From positions 186,001-250,000 of the forward strand of contig NZ_RJJE01000017.1 of NCBI RefSeq assembly GCF_003721565.1: DNA of 64,000 nucleotides, written 5' to 3'. Made by a program: the position numbers and the translations under genes. The notes under the pieces are model-generated. The model was not told the DNA's origin and made no database searches. It saw only the letters and a program-made list of their open reading frames with translations. Positions 26,951 to 36,521 of the stretch are shown piece after piece. Source of the stretch: Rufibacter immobilis. Lineage in GTDB: Bacteria; Bacteroidota; Bacteroidia; Cytophagales; Hymenobacteraceae. Every line of letters begins with the position of its first letter. Within the stretch, counting starts at the first letter, position 1.

Positions 26951-28717
26951 ATGAAAAAATCGTTCAACATGATCTGTTCAAATTTACGCGCGCGGCGACT
27001 CCAGAATTGGAAGCTACTCTTCAGTACCCTGCTTTTGGGGTTTCTTTTTGGGTTTACAGCGCAGGCCCAGCAGCAACGGCAAACGTTTCAGAACCCCATC
27101 TTCCCGGGCTTTTACCCAGACCCCAGCATCTGCCGGGTAGGGGAGGACTACTACTTGATTCACTCCTCGTTCGCGTATTTCCCCGGCGTGCCCATCTTCC
27201 ACAGCAAAGACCTGGTGAACTGGAATCAGATTGGCAACATTCTGGACCGACCAGAGCAGCTGAACCTGGACGGACATGGCGTGTCACGGGGAATTTTCGC
27301 GCCCACCATTTCCTACAAAGACGGCACGTTCTACATGGTTACCACGCTCATAGACAAAGGGGGGAATTTTGTGGTGACGGCCACCAATCCGGCTGGGCCG
27401 TGGTCTAACCCGCACTGGATTCCCAACGTGAACGGTATTGACCCTTCGCTTTTCCATGACGATGACGGAAAATCTTACATCATCTACAACTCTGATGCCC
27501 CAGACAATAAACCCCAGTACGACGGGCACCGCACCCTCCGGATGTTTGAGTTCGACCTCAAAACCATGAAAACCGTGGGGCCTCAGCATCTGTTGGTCAA
27601 CGGCGGCGTGGATTTCTCCAAGAAACCTGTCTGGATTGAAGGACCGCACGTGTACAAAGTGAACGGCTATTATTATCTCATGGCCGCGGAAGGCGGAACC
27701 AGCGTGCACCACTCAGAGGTGATTCTGCGCAGCAAGTCGGTTACCGGGCCGTATGTACCTTATGAGCAGAACCCTATCCTTACGCAGCGGGATTTACCGG
27801 CCAACCGTCCCAATCCGGTATCGGCCACTGGTCACGCCGACTTGGTGCAGACTCAGAAAGGTGAATGGTGGGCGGTTTTCCTGGCCACCCGACCCTATGA
27901 CGGTGCCGGAGATCATTACAATACCGGGCGCGAAACTTTTCTGGCCCCTGTTGCCTGGAAAGATGGCTGGCCCATCATCAACCCCGGGAACGAGTTAGTG
28001 CAGTACCGTTATTCCGTTCCTAATTTGCCGGCGCAGAAAAAAGCAGCCTTCCCCCTGACCGGTAATTTCACTTACCGCGAGGAGTTCAAGAGCAAGACCT
28101 TGCCCATGTATTGGCTGCAACTCAGAACGCCGCGTACGCCGTGGTACAGCCTGAGCCAACCCGCCGGTAAACTGACTCTGGACGTAAGACCGGAGAGCTT
28201 CAATGAGAAAGTGAACGTCTCCTTCATCGCCCGGCGGCAGCAACACGTGAAAGGGAGCGCCAGTACGGTGGTGGAATTCACCCCGCAGAAAGAAAATGAG
28301 TTCGCCGGTCTAGTCGCTTTCCAGAACGACGAGCACTACTACACCATAGGCAAAACCATGAAAGGAAGCGAACCGGTGGTGAGGCTGTTCAAAGCTGACA
28401 ACACCGTATTAGCTGAGAAAACCCTTACCTCCAAAGAAAACAAGCAACCGCTGTACCTCAAAGTGACGTTCAACGGCGGGAGTTATGCTTTCTATTATGC
28501 CACCCAAAAAGGGAAATGGCTCCTGCTGAAAGACAACGTAGATGGTAAATACCTGAGCACCCGCGTGGCCGGTGGTTTTGTGGGCGTGACGCTAGGCATG
28601 TACGCCACCTCTAACGGACAACCCTCCACCAACAAAGCCTCCTTTGACTGGTTTGACTACGAAGGAAACGATGCCATTTTTGAACCTGCTTCTGCCCCAG
28701 CTCAACCGGGGAAGTAA
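26951..28717 (+). CDS. GH43 glycosidase (beta-xylosidase / arabinofuranosidase type)
   Basis: 588 residues from the ATG at 26951 (MKKSFNM); the open frame begins earlier only with a TTG. A signal peptide ends TAQAQ. The five-blade propeller has the three GH43 acids: Asp in FYPDPSICR, Asp in NGIDPSLFHDDDG and Glu in WIEGPHVYKVNGYYYLM. The C-terminal third (from about residue 370) is the beta-sandwich typical of xylosidase members. It would release xylose or arabinose from oligosaccharides in the periplasm. It is the last gene of the susC-GH43 run; a terminator lies about 160 nt downstream. The pseudogene at 20581 derives from a close relative. Confidence 0.92.
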   Translation: MKKSFNMICSNLRARRLQNWKLLFSTLLLGFLFGFTAQAQQQRQTFQNPIFPGFYPDPSICRVGEDYYLIHSSFAYFPGVPIFHSKDLVNWNQIGNILDRPEQLNLDGHGVSRGIFAPTISYKDGTFYMVTTLIDKGGNFVVTATNPAGPWSNPHWIPNVNGIDPSLFHDDDGKSYIIYNSDAPDNKPQYDGHRTLRMFEFDLKTMKTVGPQHLLVNGGVDFSKKPVWIEGPHVYKVNGYYYLMAAEGGTSVHHSEVILRSKSVTGPYVPYEQNPILTQRDLPANRPNPVSATGHADLVQTQKGEWWAVFLATRPYDGAGDHYNTGRETFLAPVAWKDGWPIINPGNELVQYRYSVPNLPAQKKAAFPLTGNFTYREEFKSKTLPMYWLQLRTPRTPWYSLSQPAGKLTLDVRPESFNEKVNVSFIARRQQHVKGSASTVVEFTPQKENEFAGLVAFQNDEHYYTIGKTMKGSEPVVRLFKADNTVLAEKTLTSKENKQPLYLKVTFNGGSYAFYYATQKGKWLLLKDNVDGKYLSTRVAGGFVGVTLGMYATSNGQPSTNKASFDWFDYEGNDAIFEPASAPAQPGK

Positions 28718-28877
28718 GTACGTTCACTACCTCTGTTTTTTTACCAAATCATTTAATTGTTAAGCATACAATTAAATAGGGTTCTACACGTATAATAAAT
28801 GTAACTAAGCTCTCGCAAAGCCTTGAGAATTTACCTAGTTACGTCAGGATAAGTAAATTTTACACATAGGATTAGGG
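28718..28877. other. AT-rich gene-free stretch after GH43
   Basis: No gene. The only structure I see is a short inverted repeat TTAATTGTTAAGCATACAATTAA near 28752-28775, too AT-rich to be a convincing terminator. Confidence 0.4.
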
Positions 28878-28910
28878 AAAAAGCGGGCTCTACTAGAGTC
28901 CGTTTTTTTT
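28878..28910 (+). terminator. Rho-independent terminator
   Basis: Stem CGGGCTCTA / TAGAGTCCG (one G-U pair) followed by eight T residues and preceded by five A residues. It ends the GH43 transcript. Confidence 0.7.
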
Positions 28911-28922
28911 GCGCAATCTTGC

Positions 28923-28957
28923 GTTTAGAGGCTCTTTTTTAGGAATAATGCCCAAAC
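28923..28957 (+). repeat. Class B element B3
   Basis: A 35-nt copy (GTTTAGAGGCTCTTTTTT ... GCCCAAAC) between the two terminators that separate GH43 from xylA. Confidence 0.75.
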
Positions 28958-28980
28958 CAGTCACTGATGGATTTCTTAAA

Positions 28981-29017
28981 AAAGAAGGCTGCCCTCGTGA
29001 GAGAGGCAGCCTTCTTT
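28981..29017 (-). terminator. Hairpin terminator facing xylA
   Basis: Perfect 13-bp stem AAAGAAGGCTGCC / GGCAGCCTTCTTT with an 11-nt loop. On the minus strand it ends in TTT after the stem and would stop xylBA transcripts; it may work both ways. Confidence 0.65.
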
Positions 29018-29107
29018 CTACTCTATCCACTGAAACTTCCTGTCTGGGCTAACCACACTAAAGACGCGGCTACCTTAAACAGTATATTCAGTTGGTCTAT
29101 CTGAATG

Positions 29108-30439
29108 TTAGATAAACCGGTTGATCAGGTTCTCCAGGTACTCTTGGCGTCCGCTCTTCGCGGCTGGCTCACCCTGCTCAACGGCGTAATTGCGCAGGTC
29201 TTCCAGCGTCAGTTTGCCTTGCTCAAACTCCTGACCTTTGCCGCTGTCAAAAGAAGCGTAGCGCTCCTCGCGGATTTTCAGGTAATCTGAGTTTTGCAGG
29301 ATGTTGTCAGCGGTGATGAGGGCACGGGCGAAGGTATCGGCACCACCAATATGGGCGTAGAAAAGGTCTGCCGGGTCAGTGGAGTTTCTTCTGATTTTGG
29401 CGTCAAAGTTCACACCGCCACCTTGCAGACCACCGGCCTGTAAGAAGATGAGCATAGACTCCGTAAGCTCATTCAGGTTGTTGGGGAATTGGTCAGTATC
29501 CCAGCCGTTCTGGTAGTCACCGCGGTTGGCGTCAATGGAACCTAACACACCGGCATCGGCGGCCACTTGCAGTTCGTGCTGGAAGGTGTGGCCTGCCAGG
29601 GTGGCGTGGTTTACCTCAATGTTGATTTTGAAGTCACCTATCAGATCATGCTGACGCAGGAACCCGATCACGGTTGCGCAGTCATAGTCATACTGGTGTT
29701 TGGTAGGTTCCATGGGCTTAGGCTCAATGAAGAACGTGCCTTTAAAGCCTTGTGAACGGGCGTAGTCTTTGGCAGTGTGCAGGAAGCGGGCGAAGTGCTC
29801 CTGTTCACGCTTCATGTCGGTGTTCAGGAGGGTCATGTAGCCTTCGCGGCCACCCCAGAACACGTAGTTCTCGCCGTCAAGGGCAATGGTGGCATCCATG
29901 GCAGCTTTCACCTGAGCGCCGGCGTGCGTCAATACGTGGAAGTCTGGGTTAGTGGAGGCACCGTTCATGTAGCGGCTGTGCGAGAATACGTTGGCAGTTC
30001 CCCAAAGTAGTTTCACGCCGCTTTCGGCTTGTTTCTGCTTGGCGTATTCCACCATGGTTTGCAGGCGACGCTCATTTTCGGCAATGTCATTGCCGTAGTC
30101 CACCACATCCACATCATGGAAGCAGTAGTAAGGCATGCCAATTTTGGTGATGAACTCAAACGCGGCGTCCATTTTCGCCTTGGCGCGGGTGATCACATCT
30201 GAGCTCTCGTCCCAGGCGAAGTGAAGGGTAGGACCCCCAAACGGATCAGACCCATTGGCGTTGAAAGAGTGCCAGTAGGCTACCGCAAACTTCAAATGCT
30301 CTTTCAGGGTTTTGCCGGCTACCACCCGGTTCTCATCGTACCAGCGGTACGCCAACGGGTTGTCAGACTCAAGGCCTTCAAATTTTATCTGCCCTATTCC
30401 TTTAAAAAATTCTTTTTCTCCTATCAAGGGATTTGCCAT
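29108..30439 (-). CDS. xylA: Xylose isomerase
   Basis: 443 residues, the usual length. It interconverts D-xylose and D-xylulose in the cytoplasm. Visible family motifs are [29 protein letters not shown] with the catalytic His, [26 protein letters not shown] with metal ligands, and [20 protein letters not shown]. It begins 26 nt after the xylB stop and is the second gene of a xylB-xylA operon. The operon takes xylose released by GH10/GH43 enzymes to xylulose-5-phosphate. Confidence 0.97.
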   Translation of the reverse strand: MANPLIGEKEFFKGIGQIKFEGLESDNPLAYRWYDENRVVAGKTLKEHLKFAVAYWHSFNANGSDPFGGPTLHFAWDESSDVITRAKAKMDAAFEFITKIGMPYYCFHDVDVVDYGNDIAENERRLQTMVEYAKQKQAESGVKLLWGTANVFSHSRYMNGASTNPDFHVLTHAGAQVKAAMDATIALDGENYVFWGGREGYMTLLNTDMKREQEHFARFLHTAKDYARSQGFKGTFFIEPKPMEPTKHQYDYDCATVIGFLRQHDLIGDFKINIEVNHATLAGHTFQHELQVAADAGVLGSIDANRGDYQNGWDTDQFPNNLNELTESMLIFLQAGGLQGGGVNFDAKIRRNSTDPADLFYAHIGGADTFARALITADNILQNSDYLKIREERYASFDSGKGQEFEQGKLTLEDLRNYAVEQGEPAAKSGRQEYLENLINRFI

Positions 30440-30465
30440 AGCTATGTTATGTAAGGTGTTTAAAT

Positions 30466-31947
30466 TTAGTTGCTCAATTGTTTCAGTAGGAGGGTTTTCC
30501 AGTCTTGGTAAGCAGCCTCGTAGGCTTCGGTCTGGCTGGGCTCAATCACTTTGAGGCGCTCAAAACGGCTGAAGGCTTCCTGCGCCGACGCGAATACCTT
30601 AGACCCTATTCCCGCTCCAAGGGCCGCGCCCACGCTTCCGTCGTTCTGGTAGAGTTCTACCGGCACGTTGGTGGTGTTCACGAAGGCCTCGGCAAACAGG
30701 TCGCTGAGGAAGAGGTTGGCTTTCCCAGCCCTGATCACCTGCGGGTTCATGCCGTTCTCGCGCATAATGTCAAGTCCGTAGCGGAACGTGAAGGCAATGC
30801 CTTCCTGCACCGCCCTGAACACGTGGGCTTTGGAATGTAAGTTGAAATCAAGGCGGTGGAACTGGGCCCCGATGATGCGGTTGTTGAACACGCGCTCAGC
30901 CCCGTTCCCGAAGGGGAAGATGCGCAGCCCATTGCTGCCAACCGGCACTTTCTGCGCCTCTTCGTTCATCTGCGGATAGCTCAGCCCGTGGCCCATGTTT
31001 TCTTTGATCCAGCTGTTCATGATGCCCGTGCCGTTAATGTTCATGAGCACGCCCACGCGTTTAGATTCTGGGCTGTAGTTGACGTGCGCAAACGTATTCA
31101 CTCTGGACTGCGGGTCATACACCAGTTGGTCGCTCACGCCGTAGATCACCCCGGAAGTGCCCGCCGTGGCGGCTACTTCGCCCGGGTTTAATACGTTCAA
31201 AGACAAGGCGTTGTTAGGCTGGTCCCCCGATTTATAGGCCACCGGAATACCGGCTTTAAGGGAGAGCGTACTGGCAATTTCTGGCTTCACCTCGCCGTGC
31301 GTGGAGAACAGCGGCCTCACCGCTGGGATAATCTCCTGGCTGAACCCGAAGAAGTTCATGACATCGGCGGAGACTTCGTCTTTCTGGAAATCCCAGAAGA
31401 TACCCTCAGACAAGGCCGAGGCGCTTGTGGTAATCTCACCGGTCAATTTCATGGCGATGTAGTCGCCGGGCAGCATGATTTTGTGGATCTTACTGAACGT
31501 CTCCGGCTCGTTTTCCTTTACCCAGGCCAGTTTGGCCGCTGTGAAGTTGCCCGGAGAGTTGAGCAGGCGCGAAAGGCTCTGTTCCTGGCCAATGTGTTCA
31601 AAGGCTTTGGTTCCGTAGGGAACGGCACGGCTGTCGCACCAGATAATAGAATCGCGCAGCACCTGCTGGTCTTTGTCTACCACCACCAGGCCGTGCATCT
31701 GGTACGCAATGCCAATGGCGTTGATGTCCTGCGGGTTATAGGCGCCCGTGGCGTTGGCTTTCCTGATGGCCTGCTGCGTGTGCTCCCACCACATCTCCGG
31801 CGACTGCTCGGCCCAGCCGGGCTGCAGCGAGGTGATTTTGGATTCGGTTTCCGGGAACTGCGCAGAAGCCAGGCATTTTTGGGTGGTGGCATCTACCACC
31901 GATACTTTAATAGAGGAAGTGCCTACGTCTATTCCTAATAAGAGCAT
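30466..31947 (-). CDS. xylB: Xylulokinase
   Basis: 493 residues from the ATG at 31947 ([17 protein letters not shown]); the longer frame adds 17 residues with no family match. It belongs to the FGGY carbohydrate kinases: an N-terminal phosphate-binding GIDVGTSS, the substrate block [26 protein letters not shown], and the C-terminal ATP-binding region with [10 protein letters not shown]. It phosphorylates D-xylulose. It heads the xylB-xylA operon and is divergent from a LacI regulator gene. A perfect 16-nt palindrome 80 bp upstream is a likely operator. Confidence 0.95.
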   Translation of the reverse strand: MLLLGIDVGTSSIKVSVVDATTQKCLASAQFPETESKITSLQPGWAEQSPEMWWEHTQQAIRKANATGAYNPQDINAIGIAYQMHGLVVVDKDQQVLRDSIIWCDSRAVPYGTKAFEHIGQEQSLSRLLNSPGNFTAAKLAWVKENEPETFSKIHKIMLPGDYIAMKLTGEITTSASALSEGIFWDFQKDEVSADVMNFFGFSQEIIPAVRPLFSTHGEVKPEIASTLSLKAGIPVAYKSGDQPNNALSLNVLNPGEVAATAGTSGVIYGVSDQLVYDPQSRVNTFAHVNYSPESKRVGVLMNINGTGIMNSWIKENMGHGLSYPQMNEEAQKVPVGSNGLRIFPFGNGAERVFNNRIIGAQFHRLDFNLHSKAHVFRAVQEGIAFTFRYGLDIMRENGMNPQVIRAGKANLFLSDLFAEAFVNTTNVPVELYQNDGSVGAALGAGIGSKVFASAQEAFSRFERLKVIEPSQTEAYEAAYQDWKTLLLKQLSN

Positions 31948-32026
31948 ATAGAGTTGGTTATAAGTAGAACCAATGAGCCGCGGGTGGGGCAGTTGCACAA
32001 CGGGAATAACCTTCTTGCCTGCCTTA

Positions 32027-32042
32027 ATGCCAACGTTGGCAT
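32027..32042. promoter_or_regulatory. Candidate LacI-family operator for xylB
   Basis: ATGCCAACGTTGGCAT is a perfect 16-nt palindrome with a central CG, about 80 bp upstream of xylB in the gap shared with the second LacI gene. This is the classic shape and location of a LacI-family operator. Confidence 0.65.
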
Positions 32043-32317
32043 AAGTTTAAGATTAAAAATTGAAATTAGAAAATTTACCTCGCTATTTCTCTTTCTTTTT
32101 ATGAAATCGGTGTCTTTTTTGAGGGATTCTTGTCAAACTTCATGAAGGGAGAGTTTATTTGACTTCTAGATGGTACAGGCTCTTTATCAAGAAGTTAAAG
32201 ATGTAAGGAAAGAAGTGAAGCCGTTTAGCGGCTCTTTTTCCCAAAACAGGCTCAAAACGCAGGCGATCTTGGTGCTTTGGATAAAGAAATGTTTTAGTAG
32301 TTTAGTAGCCTTACCCC
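32043..32317. other. Divergent xylB / lacI-type control region
   Basis: The xylB-LacI gap totals about 375 bp. Besides the palindrome at 32027, it holds GAAATCGGTGTC (32103-32114, after TAT as at 11755) and class B element B4. No gene is seen. Confidence 0.5.
32223..32258 (+). repeat. Class B element B4
   Basis: A 36-nt copy (GTTTAGCGGCTCTTTTTCC ... GGCTCAAAAC) in the divergent xylB/LacI gap, about 65 bp before the LacI start. Confidence 0.75.
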
Positions 32318-32323
32318 TTGAGC

Positions 32324-33346
32324 GTGAAGAAGACCACCATACATGACATTGCCCGGGAACTGAACGTGACGTTCTCCACCGTTGCGCGGGCCCTGAACGA
32401 TCATCCGGCCATTAGTGTGGCTACCAAGGCGGCCGTGCTGGAGACAGCCAAACGCCTGAACTACCAACAGAACAAACTCGCCTCCTCGCTGCGGTCTGGG
32501 AGAACCAATGTGATTGGGATTATTGTGCCCAGTCTGGATACCAGCTTCTTCAGCTCCGTGGTGCATGGCATTGAGAAAGTCATGAATGAGAACGGCTACA
32601 GCGTGCTGCTGTACCAGACCGGGGAGTCGCTCACGCGGGAGCAGAAGGGGATAGAGACCTTTTTGCAGTCCAGGGTAGACGGGGTGCTTTCCTCGGTTTC
32701 GTCAGAAACGGACGGCCATGAGATGTACGCCCAGCTCCGGAAGCGCCAGGTGCCGCTGCTGTTCTTTGACCGTGCCATCCAGGAACTACCCGTACCGTCT
32801 GTGACCATCAACGACTACCAGGGCGGTTTTTCGGCCACGGAACACCTGATTGGGCAAGGCTTCCGGCGCATCGCCCACATCACCTCAGACCAGAACCTGA
32901 CCATTTTCAATGAACGCTTAAGAGGCTACCGTGAGGCGCTGCTCAAGCACGGTCTGCCGTTTCAGGAAGATTTAGTGTTCAGGGGAAGGGTTTCGCTGGA
33001 GTTGGGAAAAACCTCTGTGCAGCAGCTGCTAGCTCAAGGCCACTCTTTTGATGCCGTGTTTGCGGCCGAGGATTACACGGCAATGGGTGCCCTGCAGCAA
33101 TTACTGGAGAACGGGATACGTGTGCCGAAAGAGGTGGGCGTAGTAGGTTTCGCGAATGAGGCCTTCGGGGCGTTCGTGACGCCGTCGCTCTCCACCGTAG
33201 ACCAGCAGACCGTGAAGATGGGGGAGGAGACGGCCCGCCTGTTCCTCAAACTCTTCGGGAGCAAAGACTACTACGGCACCAACCCTGAGCACATCGTCTT
33301 GGATCCCATCCTGATTCCGCGCAATTCCTCACAGCCGGTATCTTAA
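32324..33346 (+). CDS. LacI family transcriptional regulator, probable xylose regulator
   Basis: About 340 residues with the LacI helix-turn-helix TIHDIARELNVTFSTVARALNDH and sensor domain (TNVIGIIVPSLDTSFFSSV; VGVVGFANEAFG). No ATG is available: the stop at 32306 leaves only TTG at 32318 or GTG at 32324. I prefer GTG (MKKTTIHDI), which places the helix at the usual distance. It is divergent from xylB-xylA and probably controls it through the palindrome at 32027. It is paralogous to the regulator at 10672, with a different recognition helix, so the two should read different operators. Element A7 follows 7 nt after the stop. Confidence 0.9.
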   Translation: MKKTTIHDIARELNVTFSTVARALNDHPAISVATKAAVLETAKRLNYQQNKLASSLRSGRTNVIGIIVPSLDTSFFSSVVHGIEKVMNENGYSVLLYQTGESLTREQKGIETFLQSRVDGVLSSVSSETDGHEMYAQLRKRQVPLLFFDRAIQELPVPSVTINDYQGGFSATEHLIGQGFRRIAHITSDQNLTIFNERLRGYREALLKHGLPFQEDLVFRGRVSLELGKTSVQQLLAQGHSFDAVFAAEDYTAMGALQQLLENGIRVPKEVGVVGFANEAFGAFVTPSLSTVDQQTVKMGEETARLFLKLFGSKDYYGTNPEHIVLDPILIPRNSSQPVS

Positions 33347-33353
33347 TAATAGC

Positions 33354-33407
33354 GCACTTTCCGTTTAGGGGCTCTTTTTCCAAAAACAGCCCCTAAACGG
33401 AAAGTGC
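33354..33407 (+). repeat. Class A palindromic element A7 with 9-bp private arms
   Basis: Core 33363-33398 with CC centre. Nine more pairs (GCACTTTCC and complement) give a 54-nt hairpin 7 nt after the LacI stop. Confidence 0.92.
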
Positions 33408-33529
33408 CCAACGTAGCTGCTGATGTGTCTTTGGGTGGTATTTTATGTTAAGTCTGTAGGTGGCAAAATTTTCTTTCCTTGAAAGGGTAGAGAGGAATTA
33501 CCGGAAACTTAGGTTAATTTTGCAGCGCT

Positions 33530-34375
33530 ATGGGATTGAAGATAACGGCGTTGGCATCTGGGAGTAACGGGAACTGCTACTACATTGGCAATGACCAAGA
33601 GGCGGTATTGGTAGATGCGGGCATTTCCTGCCGCGAAACCGAGACTCGGATGCGCCGCCTGGGCCTCTCCATGGAGAAAGTGCGGGCCATCTTTATTACA
33701 CATGAGCACTCAGACCACATCAAAGGCTTGCCGGTGCTGGCCAAAAAACACCAATTGCCCGTCTACATTACGCCCGGTACGTTGCAGAATCTGCGCTTCG
33801 GGCTGGAGCGGCATTTGGTGAGGAGTTTCCAGGCGTATGCGCCCGTCCAGATTGGAGATTTGGCCGTGACCGCTTTCCCTAAATACCATGATGCCGCCGA
33901 CCCTCACAGTTTCATCATTACCGGCGACGGAATTAACGTAGGCGTCTTCACCGATATTGGCACGCCCTGCGACCACGTGATCAGCCAGTTCAGGCAATGC
34001 CACGCCGCCATTCTGGAAACCAACTATGATGATGCCATGCTGGACCGGGGGCATTACCCGTACTACCTCAAGGCCCGCATCAGGGGCAACCACGGTCACC
34101 TTTCCAACAAGCAGGCACTTACTTTGTTTACGGGCTACAAGCCGGCGTTTATGAGCCATGTGCTGCTGGGCCACCTTTCCAGAGACAACAACAGGCCAGA
34201 GCTGGTGCAGGAGTTGTTTGCCGCCCACGCCGACGGAACGCAGGTGGTGGTGGCTTCCAGATACGAGGAGACACCTGTCTTCCACATCAGCGGTGAATTG
34301 GTGCCCACGCCTGCGGTGACCATGTCAGCTCCCCAAAAATTCGGAGCCGCCCAATTATCGCTGGAGCTGTTCTGA
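33530..34375 (+). CDS. MBL-fold metallo-hydrolase, YycJ/WalJ-like
   Basis: 281 residues with a metallo-beta-lactamase fold: ITALASGSNGNCYYIG at the start, the metal motif THEHSDHIKG, KYHDAADPHSF, a further Asp/His region TDIGTPCDHV, and SHVLLGHLSRDNN near the end. This N-terminus and layout match the YycJ/WalJ family of single-domain nucleases or hydrolases whose substrate is not well defined. It is cytoplasmic. It stands alone, with B5 starting 13 nt after its stop. Confidence 0.88.
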   Translation: MGLKITALASGSNGNCYYIGNDQEAVLVDAGISCRETETRMRRLGLSMEKVRAIFITHEHSDHIKGLPVLAKKHQLPVYITPGTLQNLRFGLERHLVRSFQAYAPVQIGDLAVTAFPKYHDAADPHSFIITGDGINVGVFTDIGTPCDHVISQFRQCHAAILETNYDDAMLDRGHYPYYLKARIRGNHGHLSNKQALTLFTGYKPAFMSHVLLGHLSRDNNRPELVQELFAAHADGTQVVVASRYEETPVFHISGELVPTPAVTMSAPQKFGAAQLSLELF

Positions 34376-34388
34376 TTCTGTGGAGGGC

Positions 34389-34423
34389 GTTTAGCGGCCG
34401 TTTTTCCTAAAACTGCTTTAAAC
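34389..34423 (+). repeat. Class B element B5
   Basis: A 35-nt copy (GTTTAGCGGCCGTTTTTCC ... GCTTTAAAC) 13 nt after the MBL-fold gene. Confidence 0.75.
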
Positions 34424-34647
34424 CAGCTGGTCGGCAAGCTTCTCCATCTTTGCTTATACTTTCTTAGAGCGTGCTTTATAAATGGTAGTCCTCTGCGGTG
34501 GAACTAAGGGGCTGTTATATGCCCACTTATAGGAAAGAAGGGGTTTTACCTGGGAAGGAGGCACTTCTTGTTATTTTTTGCCAACCCTATAAATGCTTCC
34601 TACGTTTTCATAGGCATGTACCATCTATCATAACAAAAAATAACGCT

Positions 34648-34947
34648 ATGGAAGCAAGAGATTTAAAAGACGCAGCTGATAACTTCAATCCAGAACATAG
34701 AGAAGGTCCAGTTGCCCGGACAATTGAAGAGTATACCGCAAAATTGCCTTCAGACCTTTTCCTGTGGGCCGCACTTGGCTCAATGGCTGTTTCGGCTACG
34801 CTTAAAATCATGAAAAAAGATGACGAGGCGCTGTTTGTAGGCCAGTGGCCAGCACCGTTCCTGTTGCTGGGCCTTTACAACAAAGTAGTGAAGGTGAAAG
34901 GCCACGAAGGCGAGAAAACCGGTGGCACAAGAGGTGGCTCCAGATAA
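34648..34947 (+). CDS. Small membrane protein of unknown function
   Basis: 99 residues from the ATG at 34648 (MEARDLKDAADNF), preceded by an A-rich stretch; the longer frame to 34498 lacks coding character. Two hydrophobic segments are visible: about residues 31-49 (LFLWAALGSMAVSATLKIM) and about 64-78 (WPAPFLLLGLYNKVV). The charged N-terminus and Gly/Arg-rich tail look cytoplasmic. I do not recognise a named family. A good terminator follows, so it is a separate transcript. Confidence 0.7.
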   Translation: MEARDLKDAADNFNPEHREGPVARTIEEYTAKLPSDLFLWAALGSMAVSATLKIMKKDDEALFVGQWPAPFLLLGLYNKVVKVKGHEGEKTGGTRGGSR

Positions 34948-34967
34948 GTTGTCTTCACCAACCCATG

Positions 34968-34999
34968 AAAGAAGAGGAGGCTTAGGCCTCCTCTTCTTT
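34968..34999 (+). terminator. Terminator after the small membrane protein gene
   Basis: Stem AAGAAGAGGAGGC / GCCTCCTCTTCTT with TTAG loop, followed by T residues. Confidence 0.8.
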
Positions 35000-35018
35000 T
35001 TTATAGCCACACCGGTGC

Positions 35019-35054
35019 GTTTAGCGGCCGTTTTTCCAGAAGTAGCTCTAAAAC
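35019..35054 (+). repeat. Class B element B6
   Basis: A 36-nt copy (GTTTAGCGGCCGTTTTTCC ... GCTCTAAAAC) shortly after the terminator at 34968. Confidence 0.75.
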
Positions 35055-35439
35055 AGGTCTAGGAAATAAATGCTCCCTTCTGCTGCTCAACCCAAAGATA
35101 GGGTGCTGCCTCCTGTTCAGGAGGTGGAAAACAGTGGCGGAATATTCCTATTCCTGAGGCATTAATCCTGAACTTCTTTTTTTAAGCGGAAGCAGATTTT
35201 CGCCTCTTTTCAATCTTTCCTCAGGCTAATACAACACACTTCTTCTCGCTTTCCTTCATTTGCTGATCGCTCCCCAGCCATTTTCCAAAGCGGGAGTAGA
35301 GCCTCCCCAATGGGACCAACGCATTGTATGGACCAAAAGCAGGGATATGACCTAAAATTATTTTAACTTGATCTAGGTTTTTAGCAAACTATATTGTAAA
35401 TATGTTATCTGATCTAAGAATAAGACACAAATAAGAGCC
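35055..35439. other. Gene-free region upstream of the curli genes
   Basis: About 385 bp with no plausible gene. The last 100 bp are AT-rich and probably hold the csgE promoter, but I could not pick out a clear Bacteroidota -7/-33 pair. Confidence 0.45.
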
Positions 35440-35940
35440 ATGACTCCAGCCCCAACCAAGAATTGGATTTTTATATTTCTGGCGGTGGTGGTATGGCTTT
35501 TGGGCAGTTCAGACGGGCACGCCCAGATTTACTTGCAGGTAGACACCACCCAAAGCCTGAACAACGAGCAGCAGAACCGGCTGAACGAGCAGCGCCTTAA
35601 AACGTCCGCCGATCTGGAGATTGACGGTTTGGTGATGGATGAGACGGTGACTAAAATTGGCCGCACCTTCTATGATGTGTTCCATATGCAGTGGGAGGCG
35701 CCGCAGGGCGTGCGAAACTTTACCATTGTGGTGAAGGAGAAGCCTGCCCGCGGCAACGGGGCCATTGTTTCGGTAGCCGTGAATGATGAAAACATATTTG
35801 AGTACCAGCTCCAGCCCCGGCAGGAAGTGATTGAGGAAGTGGCTTCCTACGTGGTGGCCCTTGTCACTGAGCACCTCATGAAAGACCAGTTGGCCAAACA
35901 ATTGGAGGCCGAAGGCCGGAAAGCACGGGAAGTATATTAA
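35440..35940 (+). CDS. csgE: Curli assembly protein CsgE
   Basis: 166 residues with a signal peptide (about residues 1-28, hydrophobic core IFIFLAVVVWLLG). The CsgE core is clear: LEIDGLVMDETVTKIGRTFYDVFHMQW, then the two-strand region and the helix EVIEEVASYVVALVTEHL. In known curli systems CsgE is a periplasmic cap that gates the CsgG channel and delivers curlin. It is first in the csgEFG run; csgF begins 77 bp later. Some 30 extra residues between the signal peptide and the core are Gln/Asn-rich. Confidence 0.92.
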   Translation: MTPAPTKNWIFIFLAVVVWLLGSSDGHAQIYLQVDTTQSLNNEQQNRLNEQRLKTSADLEIDGLVMDETVTKIGRTFYDVFHMQWEAPQGVRNFTIVVKEKPARGNGAIVSVAVNDENIFEYQLQPRQEVIEEVASYVVALVTEHLMKDQLAKQLEAEGRKAREVY

Positions 35941-36017
35941 CCAGAATTCTATTACGCTTAAACTTATATACCTAAACCTTAAAAGACACTATCCCCTTAC
36001 TACATCTACCGCTGCAT

Positions 36018-36452
36018 ATGAGAAAACAACTTTACGCGCTGGCTGCTTTCCTGTTAATTCTTTTGGTGGCTCCTACCGCAGACCTGCAGGCGCAGGACTT
36101 TGTGTATGAACCCCGTAACCCCGCCTTTGGAGGCTATTATTTCAATTACCAGTGGCTGCAGTCATCGGCGCAGTCTCAGGACAAACTCAAAGACCCAAAC
36201 GCCACCACCGGCAACACCGGGGCCAACCAAGACCCGCTCAAGCAGTTTGAAGACAACCTGAACCGGCAAATCCTGAATCAGCTTTCCAGGCAACTGGTTT
36301 CTTCCCAGTTTGGCGACGAGGGCCTGGAGCCGGGCAGCTATAACATTGGCAATTACCAGATCAATGTCTCTGAAGGGGCTGGAGGGGTTTCCATTGTAAT
36401 CGTGGATCAGAATTCCGGGAGCCAGACCACGGTGACCATTCCGTATTTCTAG
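36018..36452 (+). CDS. csgF: Curli assembly protein CsgF
   Basis: 144 residues with a signal peptide ending DLQAQ. The mature N-terminus DFVYEPRNPAFGGYYFNYQWLQSSA is the CsgF segment that in known systems inserts into the CsgG pore and forms its second constriction. The remainder links nucleation of curli fibres to the cell surface. Position between csgE and csgG, and length, agree with the family. Confidence 0.92.
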   Translation: MRKQLYALAAFLLILLVAPTADLQAQDFVYEPRNPAFGGYYFNYQWLQSSAQSQDKLKDPNATTGNTGANQDPLKQFEDNLNRQILNQLSRQLVSSQFGDEGLEPGSYNIGNYQINVSEGAGGVSIVIVDQNSGSQTTVTIPYF

Positions 36453-36521
36453 GGAAGGGCCCTATTGCTACCCCTTCCGCCGCCCATAATCCCTTTTACA
36501 AGCTACACCCTTTCTTTTCCC

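Noticed and set aside
34498-34647. 50-residue extension of the small membrane protein
   Set aside because: Cys/Phe-rich with no membrane or family pattern; the ATG at 34648 has an A-rich leader typical of these genes.
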